Source: Alphaproteobacteria bacterium (GTDB lineage: Bacteria > Pseudomonadota > Alphaproteobacteria > Micropepsales > Micropepsaceae). Taken from it: 64,000 nt of DNA. The notes under the pieces were generated by a model. That model was not told the origin of the DNA, did no database searches, and saw only the letters and a program-made list of their open reading frames with translations. The stretch is from positions 1-64,000 of the forward strand of contig CANJIS010000008.1 of assembly GCA_947474565.1 (NCBI GenBank), read 5' to 3'. This document shows, one piece after another, positions 7,263 through 16,757 of this stretch; positions within the stretch are counted from its first letter, which is position 1; each line of letters opens with the position of its first letter. Made by a program: the position numbers and the translations under genes.

Positions 7263-9893
7263 ATGCTCGACAAGACCTTCAATCCCCAGGACGTGGAAAA
7301 GCGGGTTTCCGCCCAATGGCGGGACTCTGGCGCCTTCAGCCCCAGCAAGCCTGGGGCGGAAGCGTTCTCCATTGTCATTCCGCCGCCCAACGTCACCGGG
7401 CGGCTGCATATCGGGCACGCCCTCAACAATACCCTGCAGGACATCCTGATCCGCTTTGAGCGTATGCGCGGCAAGGATGTGTTGTGGCAGCCCGGCACCG
7501 ACCATGCCGGCATCGCCACCCAGTTGATCGTGGAGCGCCAGCTTGCCGAGAAGCAGATGTCGCGCGTCGGTCTGGGCCGCGAAAAATTCCTGGAAGAAGT
7601 TTGGAAGTGGAAAGCCGAATCCGGCGGCGCGATTGTCGAGCAGCAGCATCGTCTGGGCGCCAGCGCCGACTGGAGCCGTGAACGCTTCACGATGGACGAG
7701 GGCCTCAGCCACGCCGTCACCAAAGTGTTCGTCGAGCTGTACGCCCAAGGCCTGATCTACAAAGACAAGCGGCTGGTGAACTGGGATCCGCGCCTGGAAA
7801 CGGCGGTCAGCGACCTGGAAGTCGAAAGCATCGAACTGAAGGGCCATCTCTGGCACATCAAATATCCCATCGAGGATTCCGATCAGTTCATCATCGTCGC
7901 CACCACGCGGCCTGAAACCATGTTTGGCGATACCGCCGTGGCGGTGCATCCGGATGACGAACGCTACAAGGCGCTGGTGGGCAAGCATGTGGTGCTGCCG
8001 CTGACCGGGCGGCTGATCCCCATCGTCGCCGACGAATATTCCGATCCGGAAAAGGGCACCGGTGCGGTCAAGATCACGCCCGGCCATGACTTCAACGACT
8101 TTGAAGTCGGCAAGCGTCACAAGCTGCCGCTGATCAATATCCTCAATCGCAACGGCACGCTGAATGACGAAGTGCCGGCGCCTTATCGCGGCCAGAAAAC
8201 CCATGTGGCGCGGCTCAAGGTCGTGGCTGACCTGGAAAGCGCCGGTCTGCTCGACAAGATCGAACCCATCACCCATGCCGTGCCGCATGACGAAAAAACC
8301 AAGACGGTGGTGCTGGAGCCGTTCCTCACCGAGCAATGGTACCTGAATGTTCAACCGCTGGCCGACAAGGCTATCGCGGCAGTGGAGCAGGGCAAGACCA
8401 AGTTTGTCCCGGAGAATTGGGCCGGGGTTTATTTCAGCTGGATGCGCAACATCCGGCCCTGGTGCATTTCCCGCCAGCTTTGGTGGGGCCATCAGATTCC
8501 GGTCTGGTATGACGCGGACGGCAAAATCTATTGTGCCGAAACCGAAGAGGAAGCCAACGTCCAGGCTGGCGGCAAGCCGCTGACCCGCGACGGCGATGTG
8601 CTGGACACCTGGTTCTCCTCGGCGCTGTGGCCGTTCTCGACCTTGGGCTGGCCGGAAAAGACCTCAGAGATGGATCGCTTCTATCCCACCTCGGTGCTGG
8701 TCACCGGTTTCGATATCATCTTCTTCTGGGTCGCCCGCATGATGATGATGGGCATCCACTTCCTGGGCGATGTGCCGTTTAAGACCGTCTTCATCCATAA
8801 CCGGGTGCTGGACGAACAGGGCGCCAAAATGTCCAAGACCAAGGGCAATGTGGTGGACCCGCTGACTTTGATCGACGAATTCGGTGCCGATGCCTTGCGC
8901 TTTACCCTGGCGCTGGCGGCGGGGCAGAGCCGCGACATGCGTATCGGCCCGACACGGGTGGAGACCAACCGCAATTTCGCGACCAAGCTTTGGAATACCT
9001 CGCGCTTCTGCGAGATGAATGGCTGCGTCACGGTGCCAGGCTTCGATCCCGCCACGGTCGGCCAGACGGTCAACAAGTGGATCGTGACCGAAACCTCCCA
9101 TGCCATATCCAACCTCACGGGCTTGCTGGAAGGCTTGCGTTTCAATGATGCGGCGGGCACCGCCTATCATTTTGTCTATGACATTTTTTGCGACTGGTAT
9201 GTCGAGATCACCAAGCCGATCTTCCAGACCGGCAGCGACGAGGCCAAGGCGGAAACCCGCGCCACCACCGCCTGGGTGCGCGACCAGATCCTGAAGCTGC
9301 TGCATCCCTTCATGCCGTTCATCACGGAAGAATTGTGGGCGCTGACCAGCGAAACCAAGCGCGACACGCTGCTGATTGAAGCGGCGTGGCCGGCGCAGGT
9401 TCAAGTGGCAGGCGGCGATGCCGCCACCGCCGAGATGAATTGGGTAATCGCGCTCATCGCGGGCATTCGGTCTGTGCGCGCGGAAATGAATGTCCCGGCG
9501 GGCGCGAAAATTCCCATGCTTCTCACGGGCGCCAACGCGTCATCGCAAGGCCGCCTGGAACGTAATCGCGATGTGATCCTGTTCCTGGCGAGGTTGAGCT
9601 CGGCAGATAGCGCCGACGCCATTCCCAAAGGCTCGGCGCAGGTGCCGCTGGAAGAAGCCACCATCGCGCTGCCGCTGGGCGATGTCATCGATTTCGCCAA
9701 GGAACGTGCCCGGCTGGAGAAGGACCTGAAAAAGGCCCAGGAAGAAATCGCCCGCTTCGACGCCAAGCTGTCAAACGAGCAGTTCGTCTCCAAGGCGCCG
9801 GAAGAGGTGCTGGCCGAGCAGCGCGAAAAGCGCGCCGAAGCGGCAGCCCTGGCGACGCGGTTGACCGACGCCATCACACGGCTCAGTCATTAA
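7263..9893 (+). CDS. valS: Valyl-tRNA synthetase
   Basis: Class Ia synthetase of 876 residues charging tRNA-Val. It shows the HIGH-type motif (RLHIGHAL, about 47-54), the CP1 editing domain (TTRPETMFGDTAV), the KMSK loop (AKMSKTKGNVVDP), the anticodon-binding domain and a C-terminal coiled coil (residues ~805-870, RARLEKDLKKAQEE). The ATG is fixed by the family-typical start MLDKTFNPQDVE. There is no Shine-Dalgarno sequence because a terminator U tract abuts the start, so the initiation mode and promoter are unclear. Confidence 0.97.
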   Translation: MLDKTFNPQDVEKRVSAQWRDSGAFSPSKPGAEAFSIVIPPPNVTGRLHIGHALNNTLQDILIRFERMRGKDVLWQPGTDHAGIATQLIVERQLAEKQMSRVGLGREKFLEEVWKWKAESGGAIVEQQHRLGASADWSRERFTMDEGLSHAVTKVFVELYAQGLIYKDKRLVNWDPRLETAVSDLEVESIELKGHLWHIKYPIEDSDQFIIVATTRPETMFGDTAVAVHPDDERYKALVGKHVVLPLTGRLIPIVADEYSDPEKGTGAVKITPGHDFNDFEVGKRHKLPLINILNRNGTLNDEVPAPYRGQKTHVARLKVVADLESAGLLDKIEPITHAVPHDEKTKTVVLEPFLTEQWYLNVQPLADKAIAAVEQGKTKFVPENWAGVYFSWMRNIRPWCISRQLWWGHQIPVWYDADGKIYCAETEEEANVQAGGKPLTRDGDVLDTWFSSALWPFSTLGWPEKTSEMDRFYPTSVLVTGFDIIFFWVARMMMMGIHFLGDVPFKTVFIHNRVLDEQGAKMSKTKGNVVDPLTLIDEFGADALRFTLALAAGQSRDMRIGPTRVETNRNFATKLWNTSRFCEMNGCVTVPGFDPATVGQTVNKWIVTETSHAISNLTGLLEGLRFNDAAGTAYHFVYDIFCDWYVEITKPIFQTGSDEAKAETRATTAWVRDQILKLLHPFMPFITEELWALTSETKRDTLLIEAAWPAQVQVAGGDAATAEMNWVIALIAGIRSVRAEMNVPAGAKIPMLLTGANASSQGRLERNRDVILFLARLSSADSADAIPKGSAQVPLEEATIALPLGDVIDFAKERARLEKDLKKAQEEIARFDAKLSNEQFVSKAPEEVLAEQREKRAEAAALATRLTDAITRLSH

Positions 9894-9999
9894 CAATCGT
9901 CCCCTGAAAATATCGTACACAGATCATCAGTGTATGGAGCACTGATTCGCGCCTTGGTGCGGGTCCATACCAAACGGAAATTACGCCGGGGGAGAAATC

Positions 10000-10293
10000 A
10001 TGCGTCATTTTGAAAGTGCAATTGCCGCCCTGTTTATTCTGGGCCTGGGCACCATTCCGGCTGCCGCCGACGCGTGCAGCGGCAAGGATCATTACATCGG
10101 CACGGGCGTGGGCGCGGTTGCCGGCGGCCTTGCGGCGGGCCTGGCTTCCAAGGATGTCGCAGTCGGCCTGGCCGGCGCGGCGGTCGGCGGGTTTGCCGGC
10201 AATTATGCCGAGCGGTCCATGGATTGTGCGGCGCACGATTCCAAAGGCACAGCGAACAAGCCCAAAGCCAAGAAAAAGGTCGCGCGCAAATAG
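10000..10293 (+). CDS. Small secreted glycine-zipper protein (copy 1)
   Basis: 97 residues with ribosome site GGGGGAGAA. A signal peptide (about 1-25, ending PAAADA) precedes CSGKDH, then a glycine-zipper stretch (GTGVGAVAGGLAAG, later GAAVGGFAGNYA), a second Cys (SMDC) and a lysine-rich tail. Glycine-zipper segments usually pack in or on membranes, so an envelope location is likely. It is paralogous to the gene at 11488 in size, Cys positions and motif order. Function unknown. Confidence 0.8.
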   Translation: MRHFESAIAALFILGLGTIPAAADACSGKDHYIGTGVGAVAGGLAAGLASKDVAVGLAGAAVGGFAGNYAERSMDCAAHDSKGTANKPKAKKKVARK

Positions 10294-10358
10294 CGCCTAC
10301 TGGTTGCAGATAAAGGGCATCGTCCCCAAATAGGCACATTCGCTATTTGGAGTTTTCG

Positions 10359-11411
10359 ATGCCCACCTTGTTCGACCCCATTAAGCTGGGGGCCTTGTCT
10401 CTGCCCAGCCGTATCATCATGGCGCCGCTGACCCGTAGCCGCGCTCATCCCGATACCCGCGTGCCGTCTGATCTGGCGGTGGAATATTACCGCCAGCGCG
10501 CCGGGGCCGGTCTCATTATCACCGAAGCCACCAGCGTCACGCCGATGGGCGTGGGCTATGCCGCTACACCCGGCATCTGGTCTGACGAACAGACCGAAGG
10601 CTGGAAGAACGTCACGCGCACGGTCCATGAAGCGGGCGGGCGCATTGTTTTGCAGCTTTGGCACGTCGGCCGCATTTCCGACCCCTTGTTCCTGGATGGC
10701 GCGCTGCCGGTGGCGCCCAGCGCCATCAAGCCGGCAGGCCATGTCTCCCTGGTTCGCCCGCAAAAAGAGTATGTCACCCCACGCGCCCTGTCGCTGGATG
10801 AGATTCCCGGTGTGATCGCCGCATACCGCAAGGGCGCCGAGAATGCCAAGAAAGCCGGTTTTGATGGCGTGGAGATTCACGGCGCCAATGGCTATCTGCT
10901 GGACCAGTTCCTGCAGGACAAGACCAACCATCGCAGTGACGCCTATGGCGGTTCGCTGGAAAATCGCGCCCGGCTGATGCTGGAAGTCACCGATGCCGTG
11001 ATTGATGTGTGGGGCGGGACCCGCGTTGGCATGCATCTGGCCCCGCGCGGCGACTCGCACGATATGGGCGACAGCGACCTGCGCACGACCTTTACCTATG
11101 TGGCGCGGGAATTGGGCAAGCGCGGTTTGGCCTTTATCGCCACCCGCGAAAAGCTGGGCCCCGATTCCATCGGCCCTGCGATCAAGGATGCGTTCGGCGG
11201 CCCCTTGATTGCCAATGAAGGCTTCGACCAGAAAAACGCGGAGCAGATCCTGGAAGCGGGCAAGGCCGATGCCGTGGCTTTCGGCAAACTGTTCATCGCC
11301 AATCCCGATCTGCCGCAGCGATTCGCCAAAGCCGCGCCGCTCAATCCCTGGGATAGCGCGACTTTCTATAGCGGCGGCGCCAAAGGTTACACTGACTACC
11401 CGGCGCTTTAG
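10359..11411 (+). CDS. Old Yellow Enzyme family ene-reductase (NemA-like)
   Basis: FMN-dependent alkene reductase of 350 residues. Family features include the N-terminal MAPLTRSRA, the active-site segment GVEIHGANGYLLDQFLQDKTN, RSDAYGGSLENRARL, and a C-terminal phosphate-binding segment with VAFGKLFIANPDLP. It is closest by eye to N-ethylmaleimide reductase/xenobiotic reductases, which use NAD(P)H to reduce enones, nitro-esters or maleimides; the substrate cannot be told. The ATG at 10359 has TTTGGAG at good spacing. It lies between two paralogous glycine-zipper genes. Confidence 0.9.
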   Translation: MPTLFDPIKLGALSLPSRIIMAPLTRSRAHPDTRVPSDLAVEYYRQRAGAGLIITEATSVTPMGVGYAATPGIWSDEQTEGWKNVTRTVHEAGGRIVLQLWHVGRISDPLFLDGALPVAPSAIKPAGHVSLVRPQKEYVTPRALSLDEIPGVIAAYRKGAENAKKAGFDGVEIHGANGYLLDQFLQDKTNHRSDAYGGSLENRARLMLEVTDAVIDVWGGTRVGMHLAPRGDSHDMGDSDLRTTFTYVARELGKRGLAFIATREKLGPDSIGPAIKDAFGGPLIANEGFDQKNAEQILEAGKADAVAFGKLFIANPDLPQRFAKAAPLNPWDSATFYSGGAKGYTDYPAL

Positions 11412-11487
11412 GAACAAACACACCGCAGCGCCGTTGTTACTCCGTGTTTCGGCCCTCACACCCATTTACGGGGCCAAGGAGAACAGA

Positions 11488-11799
11488 ATGAATCGCTTCG
11501 GAAAACTGATTGCCGCCACGGTGATCGCGCTGGGCGCGGGCAATGTTGCGGCCTATGCGGATGGCTGCAGCGGCCGTGACCACAACGACGCCACCGCCCT
11601 GGGCGCTGTGGGCGGCGGTCTGATCGGTGGCCTGGGTACCAAAAGCGTGGCTGGCGGTGTCGCCGGTGCTGTCGTGGGTGGCCTGGCGGGTAACGCCATC
11701 GCCCGTAACAATGACTGCAATCGTGCCGCGCCGCGCCATGAACGCGAGCGCTATTCCTATCGGGATCGCCGTGGCCGTCTGCACTACGGTTATCGCTAA
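11488..11799 (+). CDS. Small secreted glycine-zipper protein (copy 2)
   Basis: 103 residues, starting at the ATG at 11488 with AAGGAGAA upstream; the track's much longer ORF is an artefact. Signal peptide to about residue 24 (ending AAYADG), then CSGRDH, a zipper (GAVGGGLIGGLGTKS, then GAVVGGLAGNAIA), a second Cys (NNDC) and an Arg/Tyr-rich tail (RYSYRDRRGRLHYGYR). It shares the CSG-K/R-DH start and DC end of the zipper with the gene at 10000, but the tails differ. Function unknown. Confidence 0.82.
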   Translation: MNRFGKLIAATVIALGAGNVAAYADGCSGRDHNDATALGAVGGGLIGGLGTKSVAGGVAGAVVGGLAGNAIARNNDCNRAAPRHERERYSYRDRRGRLHYGYR

Positions 11800-11820
11800 C
11801 ATTTGAGCGCCAATGAGACG

Positions 11821-11849
11821 GCCCGGAGGCTGCGGCCTCCGGGCTTTTT
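11821..11849 (+). terminator. Intrinsic terminator after the glycine-zipper gene
   Basis: Perfect 10-base stem GCCCGGAGGC/GCCTCCGGGC with loop TGCG and a five-T tail. It isolates the OYE/glycine-zipper unit from ilvD. Confidence 0.92.
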
Positions 11850-11934
11850 CATGCCCGCTCTGCAGATTTTCCGGCTTGCTGGGGGCAGGGGGCGGAGGCC
11901 ATAGTCCGCCACCTTTTCCAGCGGATAAGCCTTC

Positions 11935-13650
11935 ATGACCAAGTTCGACAAATCCCGCCTGCCCAGCCGCCATGTCACGGAAGGGCACTCCCGGGCGCCG
12001 CACCGGTCCTACCTTTACGCCATGGGCCTGACCGAGGCGGAAATCCACCAGCCGCTGGTGGGTGTGGCGAGCTGCTGGAATGAAGCGGCGCCCTGCAACA
12101 TTGCCCTGATGCGCCAGGCCCAGTCGGCCAAGAAGGGCGTGAAAGAAAACGGCGGCACGCCGCGCGAATTCTGCACCATCACCGTCACCGACGGCATCGC
12201 CATGGGCCATGAAGGCATGCGCTCGTCGCTGGTGTCGCGCGAAGTGATCGCGGATTCAGTGGAGCTGACCATGCGCGGTCATTCCTATGATGCGCTGGTG
12301 GGGCTGGCGGGCTGCGACAAGTCCCTGCCGGGCATGATGATGGCGATGCTGCGCCTGAATGTGCCGTCGGTGTTTCTGTATGGCGGTTCGATCATGCCGG
12401 GCCGCTATCAGAACCGTGATGTCACCGTTGTCGATGTGTTCGAAGGCGTGGGCCAGCATTCCGCCGGCAAAATGCCGGAAAGCGAATTGTGCCTGCTGGA
12501 AAAAGTCGCATGCCCCGGTGCGGGTGCCTGCGGCGGCCAGTTCACCGCCAACACCATGGCCTGTGTCGCGGAAGCTATCGGCCTGGCGCTGCCATACAGC
12601 AGCGGCCCGCCGGCCGTGATTTTGGAGCGCGATGATTTCGCGCTGAAGGCGGGGCAGGCGGTGATGAACCTGCTGGCCAAGAATCTGCGCCCCCGTGACA
12701 TCGTTACAATCAAGAGCCTTGAGAATGCCGCCCGCATCGTGGCGGCGTCCGGCGGCTCGACCAATGCGGCGCTGCATCTGCCTGCCATGGCCAATGAGGC
12801 CGGCATCAAATTCGACCTGTTCGATGTGGCGGCGATTTTCAAAAGCACGCCTTACATCGCTTCCATGAAGCCGGGCGGAAAATATGTCGCCAAGGATATG
12901 TGGGAAGCGGGCGGCGTGCCGATGCTGATGCGCTCGCTGATGGATGCCGGGTTGCTGCATGGCGAATGCGTGACCGTGACCGGCAAGACCATCGCGGAAA
13001 ATCTGAAAGACATTAAGTTCAATCCCGACCAGAAGGTCATCGTCTCGGTGGACAAGGCGTTTTCGCCCACCGGCGGCGTGGTCGGGCTGAAAGGCAATCT
13101 CGCCCCTGAAGGCGCTATCGTGAAGATCGCGGGCCTCAAGCACGTCAAGCACAAGGGCCCGGCCCGGGTGTTTGATTGCGAAGAGGATTGCTTCGATTTC
13201 GTCCAGGCGCGCCGTTATCAGGAAGGCGATGTGCTGGTGATCCGCTGGGAAGGGCCCAAGGGCGGTCCCGGCATGCGCGAAATGCTGTCTACCACCGCCG
13301 CGCTATATGGCCAGGGCGTGGAGAATATCGCACTCCTCACTGACGGACGTTTCTCCGGCGGTACGCGCGGCCTTTGCGTCGGCCATGTCGGGCCGGAAGC
13401 GGCTGATATGGGCCCGATCGGTCTGCTCAAGGATGGCGACATCATCACCATCGACGCGGATACCGGCGAATTGTCGGTGGCGCTGTCGGATGCCGAGCTG
13501 GCGGAACGCAAAAAAACCTTCAAGCCGAAAGCGCCCGGTTACAAGACCGGCGCCCTGGCCCGCTACGCCAAGAATGTCGGCCCGGCTCGCGATGGCGCGG
13601 TGACGACGGCAGGCGCGGACCAAGAGGTTCGTTGTTACGCAGACATTTAA
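11935..13650 (+). CDS. ilvD: Dihydroxy-acid dehydratase
   Basis: IlvD/Edd-family Fe-S dehydratase of 571 residues, third step of branched-chain amino acid synthesis. The cluster cysteines are at about C54 (AAPCNIA), C127 ([10 protein letters not shown]) and C199 (GAGACGGQF); [14 protein letters not shown] and [15 protein letters not shown] are conserved. The related sugar-acid dehydratases are less likely given this signature set. Its last 11 codons and stop recur, recoded, 106 bases downstream, so the present 3' end looks like a replacement. Confidence 0.9.
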   Translation: MTKFDKSRLPSRHVTEGHSRAPHRSYLYAMGLTEAEIHQPLVGVASCWNEAAPCNIALMRQAQSAKKGVKENGGTPREFCTITVTDGIAMGHEGMRSSLVSREVIADSVELTMRGHSYDALVGLAGCDKSLPGMMMAMLRLNVPSVFLYGGSIMPGRYQNRDVTVVDVFEGVGQHSAGKMPESELCLLEKVACPGAGACGGQFTANTMACVAEAIGLALPYSSGPPAVILERDDFALKAGQAVMNLLAKNLRPRDIVTIKSLENAARIVAASGGSTNAALHLPAMANEAGIKFDLFDVAAIFKSTPYIASMKPGGKYVAKDMWEAGGVPMLMRSLMDAGLLHGECVTVTGKTIAENLKDIKFNPDQKVIVSVDKAFSPTGGVVGLKGNLAPEGAIVKIAGLKHVKHKGPARVFDCEEDCFDFVQARRYQEGDVLVIRWEGPKGGPGMREMLSTTAALYGQGVENIALLTDGRFSGGTRGLCVGHVGPEAADMGPIGLLKDGDIITIDADTGELSVALSDAELAERKKTFKPKAPGYKTGALARYAKNVGPARDGAVTTAGADQEVRCYADI

Positions 13651-13756
13651 GGCGCCTGCCGATTCTTTTTGGTCGCGCAGCCGACGGCTTCGCTTTGCTC
13701 GCCTGCCTGTCGCTCCTGGCGCGGACCAGGAAGTGCGCTGCTACGCGGATATCTGA
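13612..13756 (+). repeat. Direct duplication of the ilvD 3' end around a 67-base insert
   Basis: A 39-base unit at 13612-13650 (current ilvD end) recurs at 13718-13756. Both encode [11 protein letters not shown] plus stop, start with the identical 11 bases GGCGCGGACCA, and then differ at nine positions, eight synonymous third positions plus TAA versus TGA. The downstream copy uses the GC-ending codons typical of the window and is followed by a hairpin (CAGGCGG/CCGCCTG, 13770-13792), so it looks like the ancestral gene end. The 67 bases between (13651-13717) carry no ORF. Confidence 0.85.
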
Positions 13757-13802
13757 GAAGTCTCAGGTTCAGGCGGGTTTGCGCGCCGCCTGGACTAGGG
13801 AT

Positions 13803-13892
13803 TGGCGGACAGGGTGAGATTCGAACTCACGGTGAGCTTTCACCCACGGCGGTTTTCAAGACCGCTGCCTTAAACCACTCGGCCACCTGTCC
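13803..13892 (-). tRNA. tRNA-Ser (TGA)
   Basis: Minus-strand class II tRNA of 90 bases: acceptor GGACAGG/CCTGTCC, anticodon TGA in CTTGAAA, long variable arm (GGGTGAAAGCTCACC), T-loop TTCGAAT, discriminator G and encoded CCA. Confidence 0.96.
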
Positions 13893-14012
13893 TTAAATGG
13901 AACCATTATGGGAGCCGCGCACTCCCTGCAATGAATTTAAGTGCCTAAATGCTTTGCGCTTTTGGCTCCGGGGTTTAGCTTCGCAACAACCTGTTTTTCG
14001 ATTCGGAGCGGG

Positions 14013-14960
14013 ATGCTTTTTTACCGTCAAGCCCTGCGATTTACGGCCATGTCCGGCTTGATGCTGCTGGCCGCCTGCTCGGGCAGGCGGGCGCCGCCAC
14101 CGCGCATGGTGGCAGACAACGCGGTCCAGGTGCCGCCCAATGCCGGGGTCTACAAGGTCGGCCAGCCCTATCAGATCGACAGTGTCTGGTACTATCCGCG
14201 CGAACAGCTGGATTATGACGAGACCGGCATCGCCTCCTGGTATGGGCCGGACTTCTACGGCAAATCCACCGCCAACGGCGAAATCTATGACGGCAACCAG
14301 CTTACCGCCGCCCACAAGACCTTGCCCTTGCCGGTCAATGTGCGGGTGACCAATCTGGACAATGGCAGATCCCTTATCGTGCGGGTCAATGACCGGGGCC
14401 CTTATGCGCGCGGCCGCATTATCGATCTGTCGCGCAAGGCGGCGGAGCTGCTGGATGTGGTGCGGGTCGGCACCGCCAAGGTGCGCGTGACGTATCTGGG
14501 CCGCGCCGATTTGAACGGCAAGCCGCCGCAGAACACCCCGCCGGAAATTGCCAATGCCCTGCCGGCGGTGCCGTCGGGCGGCGTGAACGCCCAGGCGCTC
14601 AATATCGTGCCCGGTGTGCCGGTAGCCCCGCCGGTGACGGCTGTGCCGTTGCCCGCGCCGCCGCCTTCGCCGCCGGTGCAAATGTCATCCAATGAGCCCA
14701 CCGGCAAGGTGGATAAAGTTCCGGTGCCGGCCGCGCCCCGCATCTATGTTCAGGTCGGCGCCTTCAGCAATCAGGAAAATGCCCGCCGCCTGATGAACAG
14801 CCTGGGCGGGGACCTGCATATTTCCACGCTTCAACGGGGCGGCCAGACGCTTTATAGAGTCCGTACCGGCCCGCTGAGTTCGGTGCAGGATGCCGACGCC
14901 GCCATGTCGCGCATTACCCGCGCGGGCAGCAGCGACGCCCAGATCATTGTCGATCAATAG
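14013..14960 (+). CDS. rlpA: Septal ring lytic transglycosylase RlpA-like lipoprotein with SPOR domain
   Basis: 315 residues from the ATG at 14013, chosen because it gives a lipoprotein signal with lipobox LLAAC. A double-psi beta-barrel domain follows (ASWYGPDFYGKSTANGE to VRVNDRGPYARGRIIDLS, about 75-165), then a proline-rich linker and a C-terminal SPOR domain (about 240-315) that binds denuded septal glycan. RlpA cleaves naked glycan strands at the septum. It is followed after 21 bases by a DD-carboxypeptidase, forming a cell-wall pair. Confidence 0.92.
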   Translation: MLFYRQALRFTAMSGLMLLAACSGRRAPPPRMVADNAVQVPPNAGVYKVGQPYQIDSVWYYPREQLDYDETGIASWYGPDFYGKSTANGEIYDGNQLTAAHKTLPLPVNVRVTNLDNGRSLIVRVNDRGPYARGRIIDLSRKAAELLDVVRVGTAKVRVTYLGRADLNGKPPQNTPPEIANALPAVPSGGVNAQALNIVPGVPVAPPVTAVPLPAPPPSPPVQMSSNEPTGKVDKVPVPAAPRIYVQVGAFSNQENARRLMNSLGGDLHISTLQRGGQTLYRVRTGPLSSVQDADAAMSRITRAGSSDAQIIVDQ

Positions 14961-14981
14961 CAGCAACATCACGGAGCCTTC

Positions 14982-16118
14982 ATGCGCCGCTTTCTGCTTT
15001 CCCTGACCTTTCTGGCATTCGCCGCGGCGCCGGCTTTTGCCGCCATGGACACCAGTGCGGAACACGCGCTGCTGATGGACGCCAACACCGGCCAGGTGCT
15101 GTGGGAGAAGGATGGCCTGACGGCGATGCCGCCGGCCTCCATGTCCAAGCTGATGACGCTGGAAGTTCTGTTCCAGCGCCTGAAGGACGGACGGGTCAAG
15201 CTGACCGATACATTCCCGGTCTCTGAGCGCGCCTGGCGCACCCAGGGCTCGAAAATGTTCGTGGAGCTGGGATCACGCATCTCGGTGGAAGACCTGATCC
15301 GCGGCATCATCATTCAGTCCGGTAACGACGCCTGCATCGTAGTGTCGGAAGGCGTGGGCGGCACGGTGGAGAATTTCGTGGCGATGATGAACGCCCGCGC
15401 CAAGCAGCTGGGGCTTGCGCAATCCACCTTCGTCAATCCCGATGGCTTGCCCGATCCGGATGGCCAGCTGATGAGCGCGCTCGATCTGGCCAAGCTGTCG
15501 CGTCACCTGATCAACGACTATCCCGCCCTTTATCACTACTTCAGTGAGAAGAGCTTTACCTGGCACAATATCAACCAGCCCAACCGCGATCTTGTGATCG
15601 GACAGTTGGAAGGCGCCGATGGGCTCAAGACCGGTCACACCGATGCCGCCGGTTACGGCATCACCATCTCAGCCAAGCGCGGCGCGCAGCGGCTGATCTT
15701 GGTGTTGAACGGGCTGCGCTATCCGCAATACAAGAATGATTACTTTCCCAATATCCGCCGCGCCGAGGAAGCCAGCCGGGTGATGGACATGGCGTTCCGC
15801 GAATTCCGTTCTTATGCGATCTTCAAGTCCGGGCAGGTGGTGGGCACCGCAACGGTGGCGGATGGCGCGCAGCCCACTGTGCCGGTGCGGGTACAGCAGC
15901 CGCTGGCCCTGACCATGGAAGTGGATGCGCGCAACTCGCTTAAGACGGTGGTGAAGATTGATCCCGATCTGACCGCGCCGATCACGGCCGGGCAACGGGT
16001 CGGCACAGCCACGGTCACGGCGCCGCGCTTTCCCGGGGCCACGGTGCCGGTCTATGCCGCCGCCGATGTCAACCGCGCCAGCATCTTCCAACGCCTTATG
16101 AGCATGATCCGGAAGTAA
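14982..16118 (+). CDS. dacC: D-alanyl-D-alanine carboxypeptidase (PBP5/6 family)
   Basis: Serine DD-carboxypeptidase trimming peptidoglycan stem peptides in the periplasm; 378 residues. Signal peptide MRRFLLSLTFLAFAAAPAFA, catalytic SMSK (S53 to K56), SGN motif (IIIQSGNDAC), KTG motif (DGLKTGHTD), then a C-terminal PBP5-like beta domain (about 275-365). A terminal helix (SIFQRLMSMIRK) may anchor it to the membrane. The symbol dacC versus dacA cannot be settled from sequence. Confidence 0.94.
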   Translation: MRRFLLSLTFLAFAAAPAFAAMDTSAEHALLMDANTGQVLWEKDGLTAMPPASMSKLMTLEVLFQRLKDGRVKLTDTFPVSERAWRTQGSKMFVELGSRISVEDLIRGIIIQSGNDACIVVSEGVGGTVENFVAMMNARAKQLGLAQSTFVNPDGLPDPDGQLMSALDLAKLSRHLINDYPALYHYFSEKSFTWHNINQPNRDLVIGQLEGADGLKTGHTDAAGYGITISAKRGAQRLILVLNGLRYPQYKNDYFPNIRRAEEASRVMDMAFREFRSYAIFKSGQVVGTATVADGAQPTVPVRVQQPLALTMEVDARNSLKTVVKIDPDLTAPITAGQRVGTATVTAPRFPGATVPVYAAADVNRASIFQRLMSMIRK

Positions 16119-16124
16119 TCGGCG

Positions 16125-16751
16125 ATGACGGGGCGTTTCATAACCCTGGAAGGCGGCGAGGGGGCGGGCAAGTCCACCCAGATAAAGCGGCTTGCCGCCG
16201 CGCTGGAAAAGAAGGGCCTCACGGTTGTCACCACCCGCGAGCCTGGCGGCTCGCCGGGCGCGGAAGAAATTCGTGCGCTGCTGGTGCAGGGCGAACCGTG
16301 CCGTTGGGATGCGCTGACCGAGACGATGTTGATCTATGCCGCCCGCGCCGATCACGTGAAGCGCACCATCGGTCCGGCCTTGGTCGCCAACAAATGGGTG
16401 ATCAGCGACCGCTTCAACGATTCCAGCTTCGCCTATCAGGGCGTGGGGCGCGGACTGCCGCGGGAGTTTATCCGCCGCATCGATTCCATCGTGCTGGATG
16501 ACTTTAGCCCCGACCTCACCCTGATTTTGGATCTGGATGTGGAGATTGGCCTGAAGCGCGCCGGTGCGCGGGGCGGGGCGGAGCAGCGCTTCGAGAATTT
16601 CGACAAGGATTTTCATCAAAGGCTGCGCCAGGCCTTTTTGGATATCGCCGCGCGCAGCCCCGACCGCTGTGTGGTGATTGACGCAAACCAGAGTGAAGAC
16701 CAGGTCGCGGCGGCGATTTGGTCCGCCACGCAGAAGCATTTCAGTCTATAA
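16125..16751 (+). CDS. tmk: Thymidylate kinase
   Basis: dTMP kinase, 208 residues, making dTDP for DNA synthesis. P-loop LEGGEGAGKST (8-18), the DR(F/Y) signature SDRFNDSSFAYQG, and a LID-region RGGAEQRFE. It starts 6 bases after dacC and sits immediately before holB, the usual tmk-holB pair. Confidence 0.96.
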   Translation: MTGRFITLEGGEGAGKSTQIKRLAAALEKKGLTVVTTREPGGSPGAEEIRALLVQGEPCRWDALTETMLIYAARADHVKRTIGPALVANKWVISDRFNDSSFAYQGVGRGLPREFIRRIDSIVLDDFSPDLTLILDLDVEIGLKRAGARGGAEQRFENFDKDFHQRLRQAFLDIAARSPDRCVVIDANQSEDQVAAAIWSATQKHFSL

Positions 16752-16757
16752 GACGTC

